Assembly (NCBI RefSeq): GCF_905404315.1
Contig: NC_066301.1
Location: 1,364,001 to 1,428,000 of the forward strand
Source: Leptidea sinapis
Lineage: Eukaryota > Arthropoda > Insecta > Lepidoptera > Pieridae
DNA: 64,000 nt
Direction of reading: 5' to 3'
Below are positions 32,686 to 44,011 of this stretch, piece by piece. The translations under genes and the position numbers were made by a program. Every line of letters begins with the position of its first letter. Position 1 is the first letter of the stretch. Under the pieces are notes generated by a model, which did not search any database, was not told the DNA's origin, and worked only from the letters and a program-made list of their open reading frames with translations.

Positions 32686-33939
32686 CAGTTAGTATAAATA
32701 TTTTCATTCTTGGGTTACTATTTATAAATTTATATACTTAATTCTTTAAAAATTCATTTTTTTTCAATTGGTTCCAAAAATATTTATTAATATAAATAGA
32801 AGTGAAAAATGTGTTAACTTTAACACATTTGGGCTGTATTTAACAAATAAGAATATGACGCTAATTTTATCAACGTGGTCGTGAAAAATTGGAGGAAGGA
32901 AAAAAACGTTCTCCCATATTGTGTAAATGAATAATAATTGTTATTATTATTTTAATGTAATAATATTGTATTAAAATCTTCACAACAATGCAATAATTTA
33001 AAGTATTTGTAATACTAATTATTCAATTTACACGCTTACGTCTTTTATTCAAACAATCATCATGAAATCAAATAATTACTGTCATAATAAAACAATAAAC
33101 ACGTACAATAAATTCTGTCATTTTAATCTCCAGTGTTTCTCTTTGCCTGAAATTATTGTATCGAAAACATTTACTTAGTTCACTGAAATGCATTATCGTA
33201 ATTGTTAGTTAATTCCACCATTTCATTACCTATCTATAATGATATTGAAAATTGTTATTGATGATTGTAAAGCATCCGTAGTTTTTATATAGGGTACGTT
33301 GTGTGGAGCAAGCTAGAAATATTTTGAGACATTATCTAGAAAACCGAACAGATAATTTTAAAAAATCGGTTTATTTTTGTTTAAAAATCAATAATTAGAA
33401 GTGTACAGAATGTAAGCATCATTATAATAATTGTAATATTCCGCCACTAATGTTTATGTTACTGGCGACACCTGATTTTAGAACGCCAAATTAGTTCATC
33501 CTTTAGGTATAAACCAGTACAGACTAGGTTAGCCTAGTTTCAGCTGTTGGCCTTTGGACAATCCCGGTTTAGCCTAGGCTGAAGTAGTTGAGCCTAGCAT
33601 GAATAAGTAAGTACCCCTCTGGATAAGTTTCTCCTATCGCCTAAAGCAGGAACTGATTTGCCCTAGGAAAAACTAGTTTGTCATTGTAATTATTATGACG
33701 GGTACTCACACACACACATATATATATATATATTTTATTAATTTGGTTCCAATATTTCGATCCAATTACATGAATCGTGGTCGCGGCGGAACTCAGTTTG
33801 TCCTTAAATAGGGTTTGGCCTGTAACATAATATATACAGATTAATATTGTTTTAATTGCACTAAAATTTGTTAGTCTATATGCAGAATGTACCTAAAGCC
33901 TAAAGGGTTAACTCTGAATGAGAACTCTCGTTCCAGAGT
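32686..33939. other. No gene seen; microsatellite
   Basis: (CA)6(TA)7 at 33707-33732. A local run of AGCCTAG variants at 33525-33600. No coding signal. Confidence 0.4.
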
Positions 33940-34010
33940 TTGACGAATCAACATCCCCTGAGGATGCCTCGTATCGAATTGATTAAAGCAGAGTTTTACG
34001 TTGTCGTCTA
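33940..34010 (-). repeat. Dispersed repeat E, inverted partner at 57865-57945
   Basis: ATCAACATC.CCTGAGGATG and CCTCGT match, on the opposite strand, GAGACATCCTCAGGAGATGT at 57888-57907. Confidence 0.5.
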
Positions 34011-34609
34011 ACCCAGTCGTTTGTCGAGAGTGCAGCATAGGCCGAGCCCCGAACTCTATGATGTGCAGTTAGGGGTTGTGGTGCATTGTGTTTGTAGACT
34101 AACAAATCTAGACGAAATTAATATTTAAAAAACTCACAACATTTAGATAATCTAGATAAAAGAAAGATTGAAAAGAAAAAATATAATGAAACTAAGCTAT
34201 TCAGAACATGTATTAAGTTAAGTATAGTAGTAAGTAATAGGTCTATCATTACTTTTTTTTTTAAAAGTTAAAGACATTAACAAAGTTTGAAAATCACATA
34301 AATCTCTAAACACAAAAAATAATTATTATTAATTATTATTGTACACTCACTATTTTATATTGTAAATATTAAGTTTACAACAAAACAATAAAGCAGCTAA
34401 GCAGTTTTTCGAATTATCGTGCACAAACAAACAAAGAAATAAATAATAATAACAAAACCTTTAGAATAAAAATTAAAATGATGAAATAAAAAAATGAACT
34501 TAAGCTATACATAATGTAAGTTAAGGTAGGTTAGTCGATTTCTTATCATAATATTTTTTATAAGAACAAACACTTTTTAGGCTGAACATATCATTGACCT
34601 CCAAACACA
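34011..34609. other. No gene seen
   Basis: AT-rich; nothing recognised. Confidence 0.3.
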
Positions 34610-34837
34610 CTTCAAAACGAACTCATATACTAAGTTGGAGTTAGAAGTTACTTGATTAAATTCTAGCCACATAGCTTCATGTTACATGAGAAAATTCCTT
34701 TGTGGTAATAAAATACAGTTGAGCCCGTTTGCATACATTTTTTACTGCCGTGAAGCTTGGAAAATTGGCTATGATGGACTTTAATATTATAAAGTCTACT
34801 TAAAGCTAAGTGTATGTCAAGCATTAGACTTGAAATT
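34610..34837 (-). repeat. Dispersed repeat O, copy 2
   Basis: Homologous to 28130-28375. Immediately downstream, on the minus strand, of the RPD-motif coding remnant, hence a candidate 3'UTR. Confidence 0.6.
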
Positions 34838-35390
34838 TATGACTAAAATTAAAACTATCATTACGTGGAAGCGTACCAAGAATACTGGCAGCATTACCGC
34901 GTTGGATAGCAAGGCTGATCCGTTGAACGAAATAGCTGCCAGCGCTTGGGCTTCCAGTAGCCTTATTGAGGCGCGAAGATAGTATTTTGAACATTCTCCG
35001 CGCCTCTGGGCCCACGGGCCAAGTGTCTCGACACCAAACGGCACAAAGATGTATGACTCACTGAGGCCAACATATTTGCGACGCTTGCTCTCTTCGGCAG
35101 TCAAAGCAGCAGCCCCAGCACCAACTGACGTAACTTGGACATGAGAAAGAGCCAGAGTGTCGACGCAAGTATCGTCCCACACCAGTGCCCTTCCCCGTGC
35201 CCAAGCCACCAGCGTCATTACATCAGGACGCTTGCCATCGCGGCGGGTAATACCATTTGGCTCTAAAACAGCTGGTATACCAGCCATACCATTAAGAGCG
35301 GCAAATGCCCTACGGATGACTTCATTAATGCTGGCGTGACGACTGATACGGCCTGCCGATTTTAGGCAGGATAACTCGTGATAGTTTAAA
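34838..35390 (-). pseudogene. C-terminal domain of a retroelement-type protein with RPD...WD nuclease-like signature
   Basis: Minus strand, open from about 35390 without a start: HELSCLKSAGRISRH, INEVIRRAFAALNG, GIPAVLEPNGITRRDGKRPD, then 15 residues later WDDTCVDTLA, SKRRKYVGLSESYIFVPFGVE. A one-base loss near 35010 moves the frame; the continuation GPEARRMFKILSSRLNK and RISLAIQRGNAAS follows in the next frame. The block RPD-x15-WD-x-T plus the downstream basic helix recurs at the C-termini of many animal reverse-transcriptase-bearing elements. The spacing recalls the PD...D/E motif of restriction-like (PD-(D/E)XK) endonucleases. Nuclease function is inference. A second, shorter copy lies at 48078-48215. 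Confidence 0.55.
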
Positions 35391-35499
35391 TTTAATGTAG
35401 TCGTAGTATTTTAAATATAATTATAAGATTTGTTCTGTTTGAATAATAAATAGTAATTATTGACTTAAATTAAATTCACTTCATACCATGCAAAGGCTT
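35391..35499. other. No gene seen
   Basis: Short AT-rich gap. Confidence 0.3.
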
Positions 35500-35792
35500 G
35501 GCTTCTTTACACAGGATGCCAGCTAGATTATTGGTACCACAACGGCGCCTATTTCTGCCGTGAAGCAGTAATGTGTAAGCACTACTATGTTTCGGTCTGA
35601 AGGGTGCCGTAGCTAGCGAAATTACGGGGTAAATGAGACTTGACAACTAATGTCTCAAGGTGACGAGCGCAATTGTAGTGCTGCTCCAAATTTTGGTTTT
35701 TTCAAAAATCCCGAGCCGAACTGCATTATAATGGGCAGGGCGAATCAATCACCTTCAGTTGAACATGCTGCTCGTCTCATCCCTTATTTTCA
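35500..35792 (+). repeat. Family A repeat, copy 5
   Basis: Full-length, with GCCTATTTCTGCCGTGAAG, GAGACTTGACAACTAATGTC and the CTCGTCTCATCCCTTATTTT end followed by ATTAAAAAA. Confidence 0.75.
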
Positions 35793-35989
35793 TTAAAAAA
35801 CATATATTTTCTTAACCTATGTATTATATGAAGTATGTTATACGCTGCAATAATATAAAATATGAAACAAAATGGAACAAGGTAGCAGCTATAACAATAT
35901 TTAAAAAATAGTTAACAGAGTTTAAATTAAAAAAATAATCTAAATTAGTTTAAAATACCACCTATTTTAATAACGTGCTTTACATTGTG

Positions 35990-36190
35990 GTTTCCAAAAA
36001 AACTTCCTCCACGTATCGCCAAATATGGAACTAGCTTCCTTGCGCAGTGTTTTTATAATGATACGACATATCAAGTGTACGTACGTACATCGTACATCTA
36101 CCTAAAAGGATGGCATCGCACCTTTTATTCCTCAAGTGTGTGAAGGCAGTGGTGATCACTAACCCCTGTGCTTGTCTTTCCTCCTATTCC
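35990..36190 (+). mobile_element. Family B LINE 3' end, copy 4
   Basis: AATATGGAACTAGCTTCCTT and CAGTGTTTTTATAATGATAC correspond to the LWNEL..VFPERY region. The GGTGATCACTAAC 3'UTR block follows. Decayed. Confidence 0.5.
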
Positions 36191-36681
36191 TAACTAAATA
36201 CATACGATTCGATATCCTTCTCATTGTTACTACAGAATGTAAACCAAAACAGAGTTAAAATCGCAAAGTTGGTATTTTTATAAAAAAAATATAAAAGAGC
36301 CACCTCAAGAGTACCTTCATATAGCATATTGTGTGAAAGGTTTTGCTATTAGAGGAAGCCATACAAGTAGGTGTATCACGATAGTTGCAAATGAAAATCC
36401 ATAATCTCTATGTAGTTCTCTGGGACATGTGTGTGTGTCTTAACAAATATACAAATTATGTATAAAAAAACAGATTAAATTAAAATTTTCCATTAGAATG
36501 ACAGACTTTTAGGACTGTTCTTAGACTGTTAGGTTAAACAGTCCTTGGATACACTTTCCCTTATAATTAAATGCCTTCGCAAAACATGAAAATATATTCT
36601 AACTCCCAGGTAGAGTTTGCACAGATAAAAGTATTGTTTCAGCACCCAATGAGATAAACCTTTAATATCTAAAATAATATT
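36191..36681. other. No gene seen
   Basis: AT-rich; nothing recognised. Confidence 0.3.
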
Positions 36682-36799
36682 ACTTGTATTTTGTTCATGA
36701 CCTAATGCTACACTTAGAAGCCTCTAGGATATAACGGAATGTATTCACTTCACACAAAGGGTAGGTCACTTTGTGGTTAATTTTGATAGGAAAGGCTAT
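36682..36799 (+). repeat. Dispersed repeat, partner of 31306-31445
   Basis: See 31306: same ordered blocks. Directly followed by a family B tail. Confidence 0.55.
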
Positions 36800-36915
36800 A
36801 ATTTCTTAAAGACCGGCAACGCTCTAGTGACTTCTTTGATGTTGCAGGAGAATGTGGGCAGCGGTGATCACTTTACGTCAGGTGACCCGTGCGCTCAATT
36901 TTCTTCCTCTTATAT
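36800..36915 (+). mobile_element. Family B LINE 3' tail, copy 5
   Basis: ACCGGCAACGCT, TGTTGCAGGAGAATGTGGGC and CAGGTGACCCGTGCGCTCA blocks. About 115 bp. Confidence 0.65.
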
Positions 36916-38063
36916 GAAAAAAATAGGCTTATGTAGCTATAATGCTCATATTTAAGATTAAAGATTTTCAGTACAGGTTATTTTTACCAAAATTTCCTTG
37001 AATTGATTCCAGAAAAGTTTTATTTAATGTTTCCAATTACCGTCATATTATAAAACAAAATAAAATACTAAATGTATTATAATGTATGAAAGATGTGAGA
37101 ATTAATTGTTAAACTATATTTCTGGATAGTATCTTGTCCTCTAAGTTTTATGGAAAAAGGAATTAGTAGTATTTAGTCTGAACAAACATTTTAGTAATGT
37201 AAATACTTACTTTATGTCTGTTTCGAAATAAAAACTATTTTACACAGCAGCCCGAAAAAAGAAGAACAATTTGTTCAGCTATTGAATTCCCGAACAATGG
37301 AATGTCGTCCCAATGGAACTCATTATCGAATTCAAATATTATATGAAACAGCACACTTCTTCCATTGCTCATAAAGATTGCTTGCTTTTATCACATCCCG
37401 CGGGAAAAATATAAATTTTTCGGTAAAAATTGAATCTCACGAGTCATATAATTCACACAGCCAGCACTGCATTTACGCTGAGCTTCAGAGATATTCCTGT
37501 AAAGTATAAAGCTGTATAATGAATCTATATCTGTAAATAGGATAGAAGCCTAAAAAAACTATTATAAGTATATGAACTACTATAACTGATTTATTATATA
37601 TATATTTATATATTACACATTCACATTGTATATATTACTTATATATTACTCTTCCTTATTGGGCGAAATATTAAATTTAATACTTTAATAATTGACCAAA
37701 CACTCTTAATCTAACAGACAATGCAATTCTGATGATGACGTTAGAAAGGGATAAATACTCCCGCTGCCGCCGTCTAGCACGCGAGAGCCCGTAGCTGAAG
37801 CATTCTTGTGGGATGAGCCCGCACGTATAGCACGTTTAAATCGTAGATTAGTAACATTTTCCACTTTTGGTAGTATTGGTTTGCAACATTTGTTCCATAA
37901 AGGCAGAGTTATCCTTGTTGTGAGTTTTACGCCCTATTGCTTTCCTACCAGACGAATATTAAATTAATATACGTCATCTACATCTTATGTCTAATTCAAA
38001 CTGAGCTCGTAACTGAATGACCCTAATTGTTTTCTAAGCGCTATGACATCAAAGAAGTTTTCC
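36916..38063. other. No gene seen
   Basis: AT-rich. A GC-richer stretch at 37745-37830 has no readable exon that I recognise. Confidence 0.3.
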
Positions 38064-38399
38064 TTACAAACTTTGTTCACGGAACCCGCTCAAGCTGTGA
38101 CATTGCTGGATTCTGGTTGTTGCTGCATGATAACTTCCCCCTCTGCTGTCAATAGAGTGTAACCTGTAGACATAACTCCCATTACAAAATATGAATAGGA
38201 TGGGTCGAAGAGATAAATCAGAGCTAGAGATCCTGCTTTGGAAATGTTCGTTCAGCTTACAACAGCTATACAATAAGAGTGGGATATCACCCCATAAGAC
38301 AAGGCTGTGAATCTCATCCATTCTATAAGGAGCTACATGGAAGCAACCCATGATGATCCTTGACTTCAATGACTCTCTTGGCTCACTTAAAAATAACAT
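38064..38399 (-). CDS. Unrecognised 111-codon open frame
   Basis: ATG at 38399 to stop at 38064. The region is less AT-rich than its surroundings (37980-38400), and the frame is cysteine- and serine-containing without low complexity (KSRIIMGCFHVAPYRMDEIH, LLLYSCCKLNEHFQSR). I recognise no family. It may be a remnant of an unknown transposon rather than a gene. There is no second exon or partner nearby. Confidence 0.2.
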   Translation of the reverse strand: MLFLSEPRESLKSRIIMGCFHVAPYRMDEIHSLVLWGDIPLLLYSCCKLNEHFQSRISSSDLSLRPILFIFCNGSYVYRLHSIDSRGGSYHAATTRIQQCHSLSGFREQSL

Positions 38400-38524
38400 A
38401 CTAACATACTTTTAAGTCATACTATTATAAACTACTTTATAAACCTAGTAACTTAACAATTTGTTATATTTTTAAAGTGGTAACCCTTTTTTCTACACTA
38501 CCTCTGTTCAACGCATAAAGATTT
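38400..38524. other. No gene seen
   Basis: Short AT-rich gap. Confidence 0.3.
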
Positions 38525-38625
38525 TATGACGATACGGCACTCGAACGGTTAGTTCAGTTGGAAGAGCACTGGCACGGAATGCGAGAGGTTATTGGTACGA
38601 GTCCCGCATCGTTCATAAAATTTTA
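38525..38625 (+). repeat. tRNA-like repeat I, copy 1
   Basis: TTAGTTCAGTTGGAAGAGCA (A-box side), then ACGAGTCCCGCATCGTTCAT (B-box/T-arm and acceptor), in the order of a tRNA. Same family as 45893-46065. The B-box here is changed (GGTACGAGTCC), so transcription is doubtful. Confidence 0.55.
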
Positions 38626-39628
38626 TTTGTTTAGTTTTTTAAATTAATTTTCACATTTACTTTAATTTGTACTTAGTTAAAAAACACTTACTTTAAGTTT
38701 TTTAGTCAATGCTGTGCATTTCTCTTATAGGTGTGCATATTGGAATTGTAAGTAATGTTAAGTTTATATTTGTATATGTATTATTATATGTAGTCTGTTG
38801 AAGTGCCGAATAAATAAATAAAAATAATTAATGTAATAATTAGCCATTAAGTAAATTAGCCCCGCTCAGAAATGATTCACTCGTCATTTAAATGTGTGAA
38901 TAAAAAATTGTCATAAATGTAATGCTTTCCTAAATTTTTCTGAAAATCAAGACGAAGGGAATAACATTAAAGCGATAAAACGGAATTTGTTTCGCATGGT
39001 TTACGTCATGCATAAAACATTATATTGAAACCGAATAAGGGATGGTTTTATTATGAAATGAGTATACGTTATCGCTTATATAATAGTGTTATTAAACACG
39101 CCATTTTAGCTTGAATGAATATATTGATACTTGTAGTAAATTTAAAATTCTATTTTTATTAATATTAGTCAAAAAAATTATGTCAAAGATTTACTTCAGT
39201 ATAAAGGAAATGATAAGTTCTAATGGGGAGATGAGGCTATTCAAAATTAAAACTAAGTTATATAATATATACTTATTGCTAACATTTTCAAACAATAAAA
39301 ATAATGTGACCAAAAAGAAGAAAACATAACAAGAAAAAAGGTAAAACTATGCTTTTTAACTATCCTTATGTGGTTATCTTTAAAAAATTTGGTTCGAAAA
39401 GGGTCAGTATCAGTGTCGGTGTGGTTTCTTTGAACTCTCAGTCTAAATAAAATATGGTTAGATCAAAGATGGGAGAGGACTGAGGGAGAAAGAAAATGTT
39501 GCGATCTACCAGGAAAAAGGAACAGAGGCCATCATATGAGATGATGGGAGTGATGAAATAGAAAAGTAGCCAAAAAGTTCTGGTTACGAGTTGTACAGAA
39601 TATAGAGTTGTAGAGATATATAGATATA
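38626..39628. other. No gene seen
   Basis: AT-rich; small frames at 39111 and 39438 show no motif. Confidence 0.3.
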
Positions 39629-39906
39629 CTAGCTTACCCAGCAAACATTGTATTGCCGATATTAAAATCGCGATACAAAAGTAACTGTTGATTGTAGATG
39701 GGTGAAAAAAATTAAAAAAAAAATGTCAAAAAAATTTAAAAAAAAGTTTGGCGTGGACCACCCTTAACATTTAGGGGGATGATAAAAAGATGTTGTCAGA
39801 TTCTCAGACCTACCCAATATGCACTCAAAATTTAATGAGAATCGGTCAAGCCGTTTCGAAGGAGTTTAACTACAAACACCGCGACATGAGAATTTTATAT
39901 ATTAGA
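39629..39906 (-). mobile_element. Helitron-like element, copy 2 (278 bp)
   Basis: Minus strand: begins TCTAATATATAAAATTCTC after A, ends TTTGCTGGGTAAGCTAG before T. Interior shares GTTAAACTCCT.CGAAACGG and AATCTGACAACATC-like blocks with copy 3 at 50024. Confidence 0.6.
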
Positions 39907-40996
39907 TAAGTGACTTATGTGTATATTTTCTATTTTAAATTTCATTGATGAATTAAATGTAGTAGCTTCCTTTTATGTAATAATACCTTTGGCTAATCTC
40001 CAAATGTCAACAGAAAGATAAAATTTTTCAATTCCCAATACGCCAACTCTGTTCAGAAGAACTAGATCGTACAGCCATCGATATACAGAGCACTTGTTCA
40101 AATAACAACGTACTATGTATATCATTATGTGTAACAAACCAGAATATTATTAGTGTATGATTGAACTTTGATATATTTATCGCCAAAACGTTAATATTGA
40201 TTTTACATATCAAACATAATCGGAACTTTGCTAATATACTCGTAACATTTGAAACATAAATAATAATTTTGAAAGACGCAACAATTGCTTACTTAATTGC
40301 AAAAAAAAATGCATAATTAAAGTTGCCTTAGCTGTATATTTTGGTTTTCAGATTACATTGAAAGTAACTACAAAAAATTCAATTGAATTTCCTAAACATT
40401 AATTTGGGATTTATTCGGGCGTTGTGCGGAATTATTACATATCCACTGCTGGTTATTATAGAATACAACATTGCTTTGTTTGTTCGTTTTTATGGAAATT
40501 TGCAATAACGTGCACACCGAAATTATTTGAATTATTAAAGAAAAAAGAGCACTGTATACTTACTCATGGATTGATGAAGCCGTTCTTAAGTTATAAAATG
40601 GACTAACTTCACATACGGAATTTATGAAAACCTCGCGATATTCTTACAACACGCCAGTTTACATCAAGATCGGTCGAGCTGTTCATGCTTTAAAGCTGAA
40701 AGTAAATAAGGACAGAGAGTTATAAAACATTATTATTAAAAATTCGTATTATACTACTACTTTACTATTGTAAAATTAATAAATATTAAAAAAATACGTT
40801 CATGTATGTACAGCCAGAGAGTATAGATAGTATAGACTTGTAATAAAATGATTTGGTTTTTTTAAAAGTATTGTTTCTCAATTATCTTTCTTTTTGGATA
40901 AAAGTAATATAAAATTATAAAGTACAACAACACTTAAAAAAGGACACCTACTCAACGTAAGTGATAGAAATCATATTATTTATATGAAACAGCTTT
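39907..40996. other. Mostly empty; short repeat
   Basis: 39990-40055 (AGATAAA.TTTT.CAATTCCCAATACG) matches 63345-63410. Otherwise AT-rich with nothing recognised. Confidence 0.35.
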
Positions 40997-41110
40997 GGTC
41001 GTTGAATGTGAAGACGTTTTATCGATATTCATGTCACGGTTGGAATGGTCCTTAGACAATGACATAAATTTAAATCTATACGATTCACAATCTTCAATCA
41101 TGACAGATTT
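40997..41110 (+). repeat. Dispersed repeat K, copy 1
   Basis: TTTTATCGAT.TTCATGTCA and GGTTGG...TGGTC occur here and at 43361-43475. Confidence 0.45.
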
Positions 41111-41360
41111 TATATTTTATTTTGTACTTTTATAGTGTTGTACTGAATATCAAAAGATCACTGCTATTGACTTAAACATTTTAATAGAGCAAAATGTTGA
41201 AAAGAAAAGGCGTGCTTTTTGATTTTTACCGACGCTAAATAAAGGAGGATGTTAACTGATGTTTGTCATTCTATTTGAAGAATACCCAAATGTGTTAATA
41301 ACTTTGCTATAAAATTTTATATTGAAATATTTAAAAGCAATTTACCTAACAAGAAAAAAA

Positions 41361-41497
41361 TCTAAAAGCAATTCGGGTCACAATTTCCTTAAGCGGTAAA
41401 AACAGCATTGAATAATTAATTCCGTGAAGCATCCGAAGCACACCAGACAACAATGAAATTATTAATTGTTGTGACACAAATTTCAAGGAAAAACGAC
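41361..41497 (+). repeat. Dispersed repeat C, copy 1
   Basis: TCTAAAAGCA, GGGTCACAATTT, GTGAAGC.TC.GAA and AATTATTAATTGTTGTGACA recur at 44787-44918 and 60783-60915. Confidence 0.65.
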
Positions 41498-41759
41498 TAA
41501 TTTTCTGTTTCGGAAATCATCTTAGCTTTAAGCTTCTTATCATTCGTGATTTTATAGTTACGATTCAGTAAGTCTAATCAAGGAGGGTTTTCACGTGACG
41601 TCATTATACTTGTTTCAGTAGCTGTAGGTAGTGCAGAAAAGTGAGAACTAAATATAGGTATAAAGTTTGGTATTGTGGCTACATTCATTTCCCTTTAGAA
41701 TCTATCGATTGCGTATAAAATATTATTGTATTATAGTTAACTGAATAAAATACAGGATG

Positions 41760-42185
41760 TTATAGTAAAAAAATATTAATAACTGGGACGGTATTTAAGA
41801 TGACGCAGGTATCTGAACCCAGCGACACAGCATATTTAACATACCCGGGTATGAAGTTGAGCATAACATTAACCTCATGCCGGGTTATCAATGTGTTAGG
41901 GGAGCAGTTATTCTCGATCAAAATAATTTGTGCATAATTTTGCATTGGCGTTTGGTTTGAAAAATTTACCAACTTGGTATTATTATAACTTGGATCTAAC
42001 AACTTCTGATGGTAGAAGGACTTAGTTCCGAGACTTGATTTTTTTACAAGGAATGTTTTTGATAGTATTGATTTATCAGTAAAGTTACTGATTTTACTTG
42101 AACTTATTATGTTTTTACTTAGTGAGACATAATATGAGCCCGTTTCGGAGTCTAATGTGTAATTATATTTTTCTTCTCTCAGCAA
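41760..42185 (-). CDS. Unrecognised 141-codon open frame, possible exon
   Basis: ATG-like start at 42185 to TAA at 41760, in an AT-rich setting. Immediately upstream on the minus strand is a pyrimidine run ending TTTTTTTTGCTGAG, a plausible splice acceptor. The encoded stretch (KSFYHQKLLDPSYNNTKL, MQNYAQIILIENN, LNFIPGYVKYAVSLGSDTCV) has balanced composition and no low-complexity runs. I recognise no family. It could be a host exon, an unknown element, or chance. Confidence 0.25.
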   Translation of the reverse strand: MLREEKYNYTLDSETGSYYVSLSKNIISSSKISNFTDKSILSKTFLVKKSSLGTKSFYHQKLLDPSYNNTKLVNFSNQTPMQNYAQIILIENNCSPNTLITRHEVNVMLNFIPGYVKYAVSLGSDTCVILNTVPVINIFLL

Positions 42186-42938
42186 AAAAAAGCTTTATGG
42201 CATAATAAGGGCTACCATAATATTAACTAACTGGCTTCGTGTGTAAGCAACCTTCTACTGGTTTTTGTGGACTATTATTATATTGTCTTAAATCAATTCC
42301 TACACCCACCCATATTTGAACCAAATAGCATTACAGGAATTTAAATTCAAAATGATGATAATAAATAACGACCACTATCATATATTTTAAATCACTATAA
42401 AATCTAAACATTTCGAGAATTATAGTTATAACAACTACCTATATATTATATAATTGTATATATATTATATAATTGAATATCGTGTTTTTATTAGGAATTA
42501 TATTTTTACATGGAACCAACTTCGAACAGATGAATAGAATATTTTTAAAACAGCTTTGTTATAACAATGTGAACACAAAACAACAGATAATTAATGTTTG
42601 AAGAGTTCATAGAGCGCGGCGATTGTTTGTGTTTACTGCTCCGCTCTCACTTTAAGTTACTTTAACTTTATACTTTGCTGTTCTGAGTGGTGTGCTCTGA
42701 ATAGCAAACTATAAAGTTAAAGTAAGTAAAAGTATTAAAGAAATAAATAAACCTGAACCTCAACAGATGCGTCACAAACTTAGATACAAGGCCTTGAGAA
42801 TAATGTCTACTGCAAGCTACATCATACTGTAACTATTGTATGTATATTGTTTGTAAACATTATTTTATATAATTAACATAACATTTTATAAATATAAACA
42901 ATTAGCACATATTGCTTAAATTATCAATGTTGAAATGA
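42186..42938. other. No gene seen
   Basis: AT-rich. A local near-repeat CTATATATTATATAATTG at 42438 and 42457, and a partial inverted pair around ACTTTAAGTTACTTTAACTT (42649) and TAAAGTTAAAGTAAGTAAA (42712). Confidence 0.35.
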
Positions 42939-43199
42939 TTATCAATTCAACATCTCAGCTGATGCTCCATAGGGAGTGCCGCTTGCTCTCTTTCCCCAAG
43001 AGAAGGTGGCCGTCGATGAAGACTTAGAGGGCACTTGCCCAAAGTCAACCTCAGGTGGTGTTTAGTGGGTAGGCACCTAGGTTTTACGTGAGTCCCACAT
43101 AACCAACGCAGACTTAGGCTGCGTTATTATCCTTTGCGTCTTTATCCCGTAGGGTAGCCATTTGCCTTTGTCTGGGCAGAAAAAAAAGTTATCAATTCA
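42939..43199 (+). mobile_element. Retroposon with 11-bp target duplication and A tail
   Basis: TTATCAATTCA occurs at 42939-42949 and 43189-43199. Between them lies a 239-bp GC-balanced insert ending in eight A's (43180-43187). This is the hallmark of LINE-mediated insertion. The insert (CTCAGGTGGTGTTTAGTGGG, GGTAGGCACCTAGG) encodes nothing I recognise. It may be a SINE or a 5'-truncated LINE 3'UTR. Confidence 0.75.
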
Positions 43200-43547
43200 T
43201 AATTGGTCTTTTCCTCTGCGCATAAAACGTGTTTAAATTATAAGGTAGAGCCTGTATACGTAAAATATAAGAAAATAAAAAAAATAAACAAATAATAAAT
43301 CAAAATACTGAATCCGGTGGAAAATGGAAAACTTAATAAGTAAATCAATCATCTATTTGTAGGTCGAACTCGACTACATTTTATCGATCTTCATGTCAAG
43401 GTTGGGTTGGTCTCAAGAGAACCATGTGAACTATTTAATTAATGCAGTATACGTCATGAATTTCAATCATTGAATATTTTCAATTAAAATAAAATCTACT
43501 AACAAAAAGTGGCTTGATTTTATCTGAGGCACGATGTACGTATATCA
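43200..43547. repeat. Gap with dispersed repeat K, copy 2 (43361-43475)
   Basis: See 40997. Remainder AT-rich. Confidence 0.4.
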
Positions 43548-43685
43548 GTTTTTTTTTTATGGCATAGGAGGACAAACGAGCGTACGAGTCACCTGTTGTT
43601 AAGTGATCACCGCCGCCCACAATCTCTTGCAACACCAGAGGAATCACAGGAGCGTTGCCGGCATTTAAGCTTAGCATTTTTCTTT
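43548..43685 (-). mobile_element. Family B LINE 3' tail, copy 6
   Basis: T-rich start, GGAGGACAAACGAGCGTACG, GTGATCACCGCCGCCCACAA and ACACCAGAGGAATCACAGG blocks. Minus-strand insertion. Confidence 0.7.
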
Positions 43686-43734
43686 GTTTCTGTTTATTTC
43701 CAGAAAGAGCGGCACAATCGAGCATTCCTACGTT

Positions 43735-43805
43735 TGATATGATGGTAGGTGATCACCGCGACCCTCTTGTAACACCAGAGAAATCAAAACAGAGTTGCTG
43801 CAGTT
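43735..43805 (-). mobile_element. Family B LINE 3' tail scrap, copy 7
   Basis: GGTGATCACCGCGACCCTCT and AACACCAGAGAAATCA. Only about 70 bp. Confidence 0.5.
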
Positions 43806-44011
43806 CCTTTGTCATATATAACACTTGAATGTATAACACTTGAGCTTGGCTTGGCGTACAGCTCTATGCTTATGGCTCCAAACTATGTCAATTTATGTAT
43901 AAATAATTTGCTTAATAATTTTTTTTTTCATATTCATACTCATACTAATATTTTAATAATAGTTATTTCAATATGTAGATGAACATTATCTTTTGTTATT
44001 TGGTAGAGTTA
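43806..44011. other. No gene seen
   Basis: Short AT-rich gap. Confidence 0.3.

Noticed and set aside
37740..37830. GC-richer patch as host exon
   Set aside because: All frames are short or stopped and no splice sites frame a readable segment.
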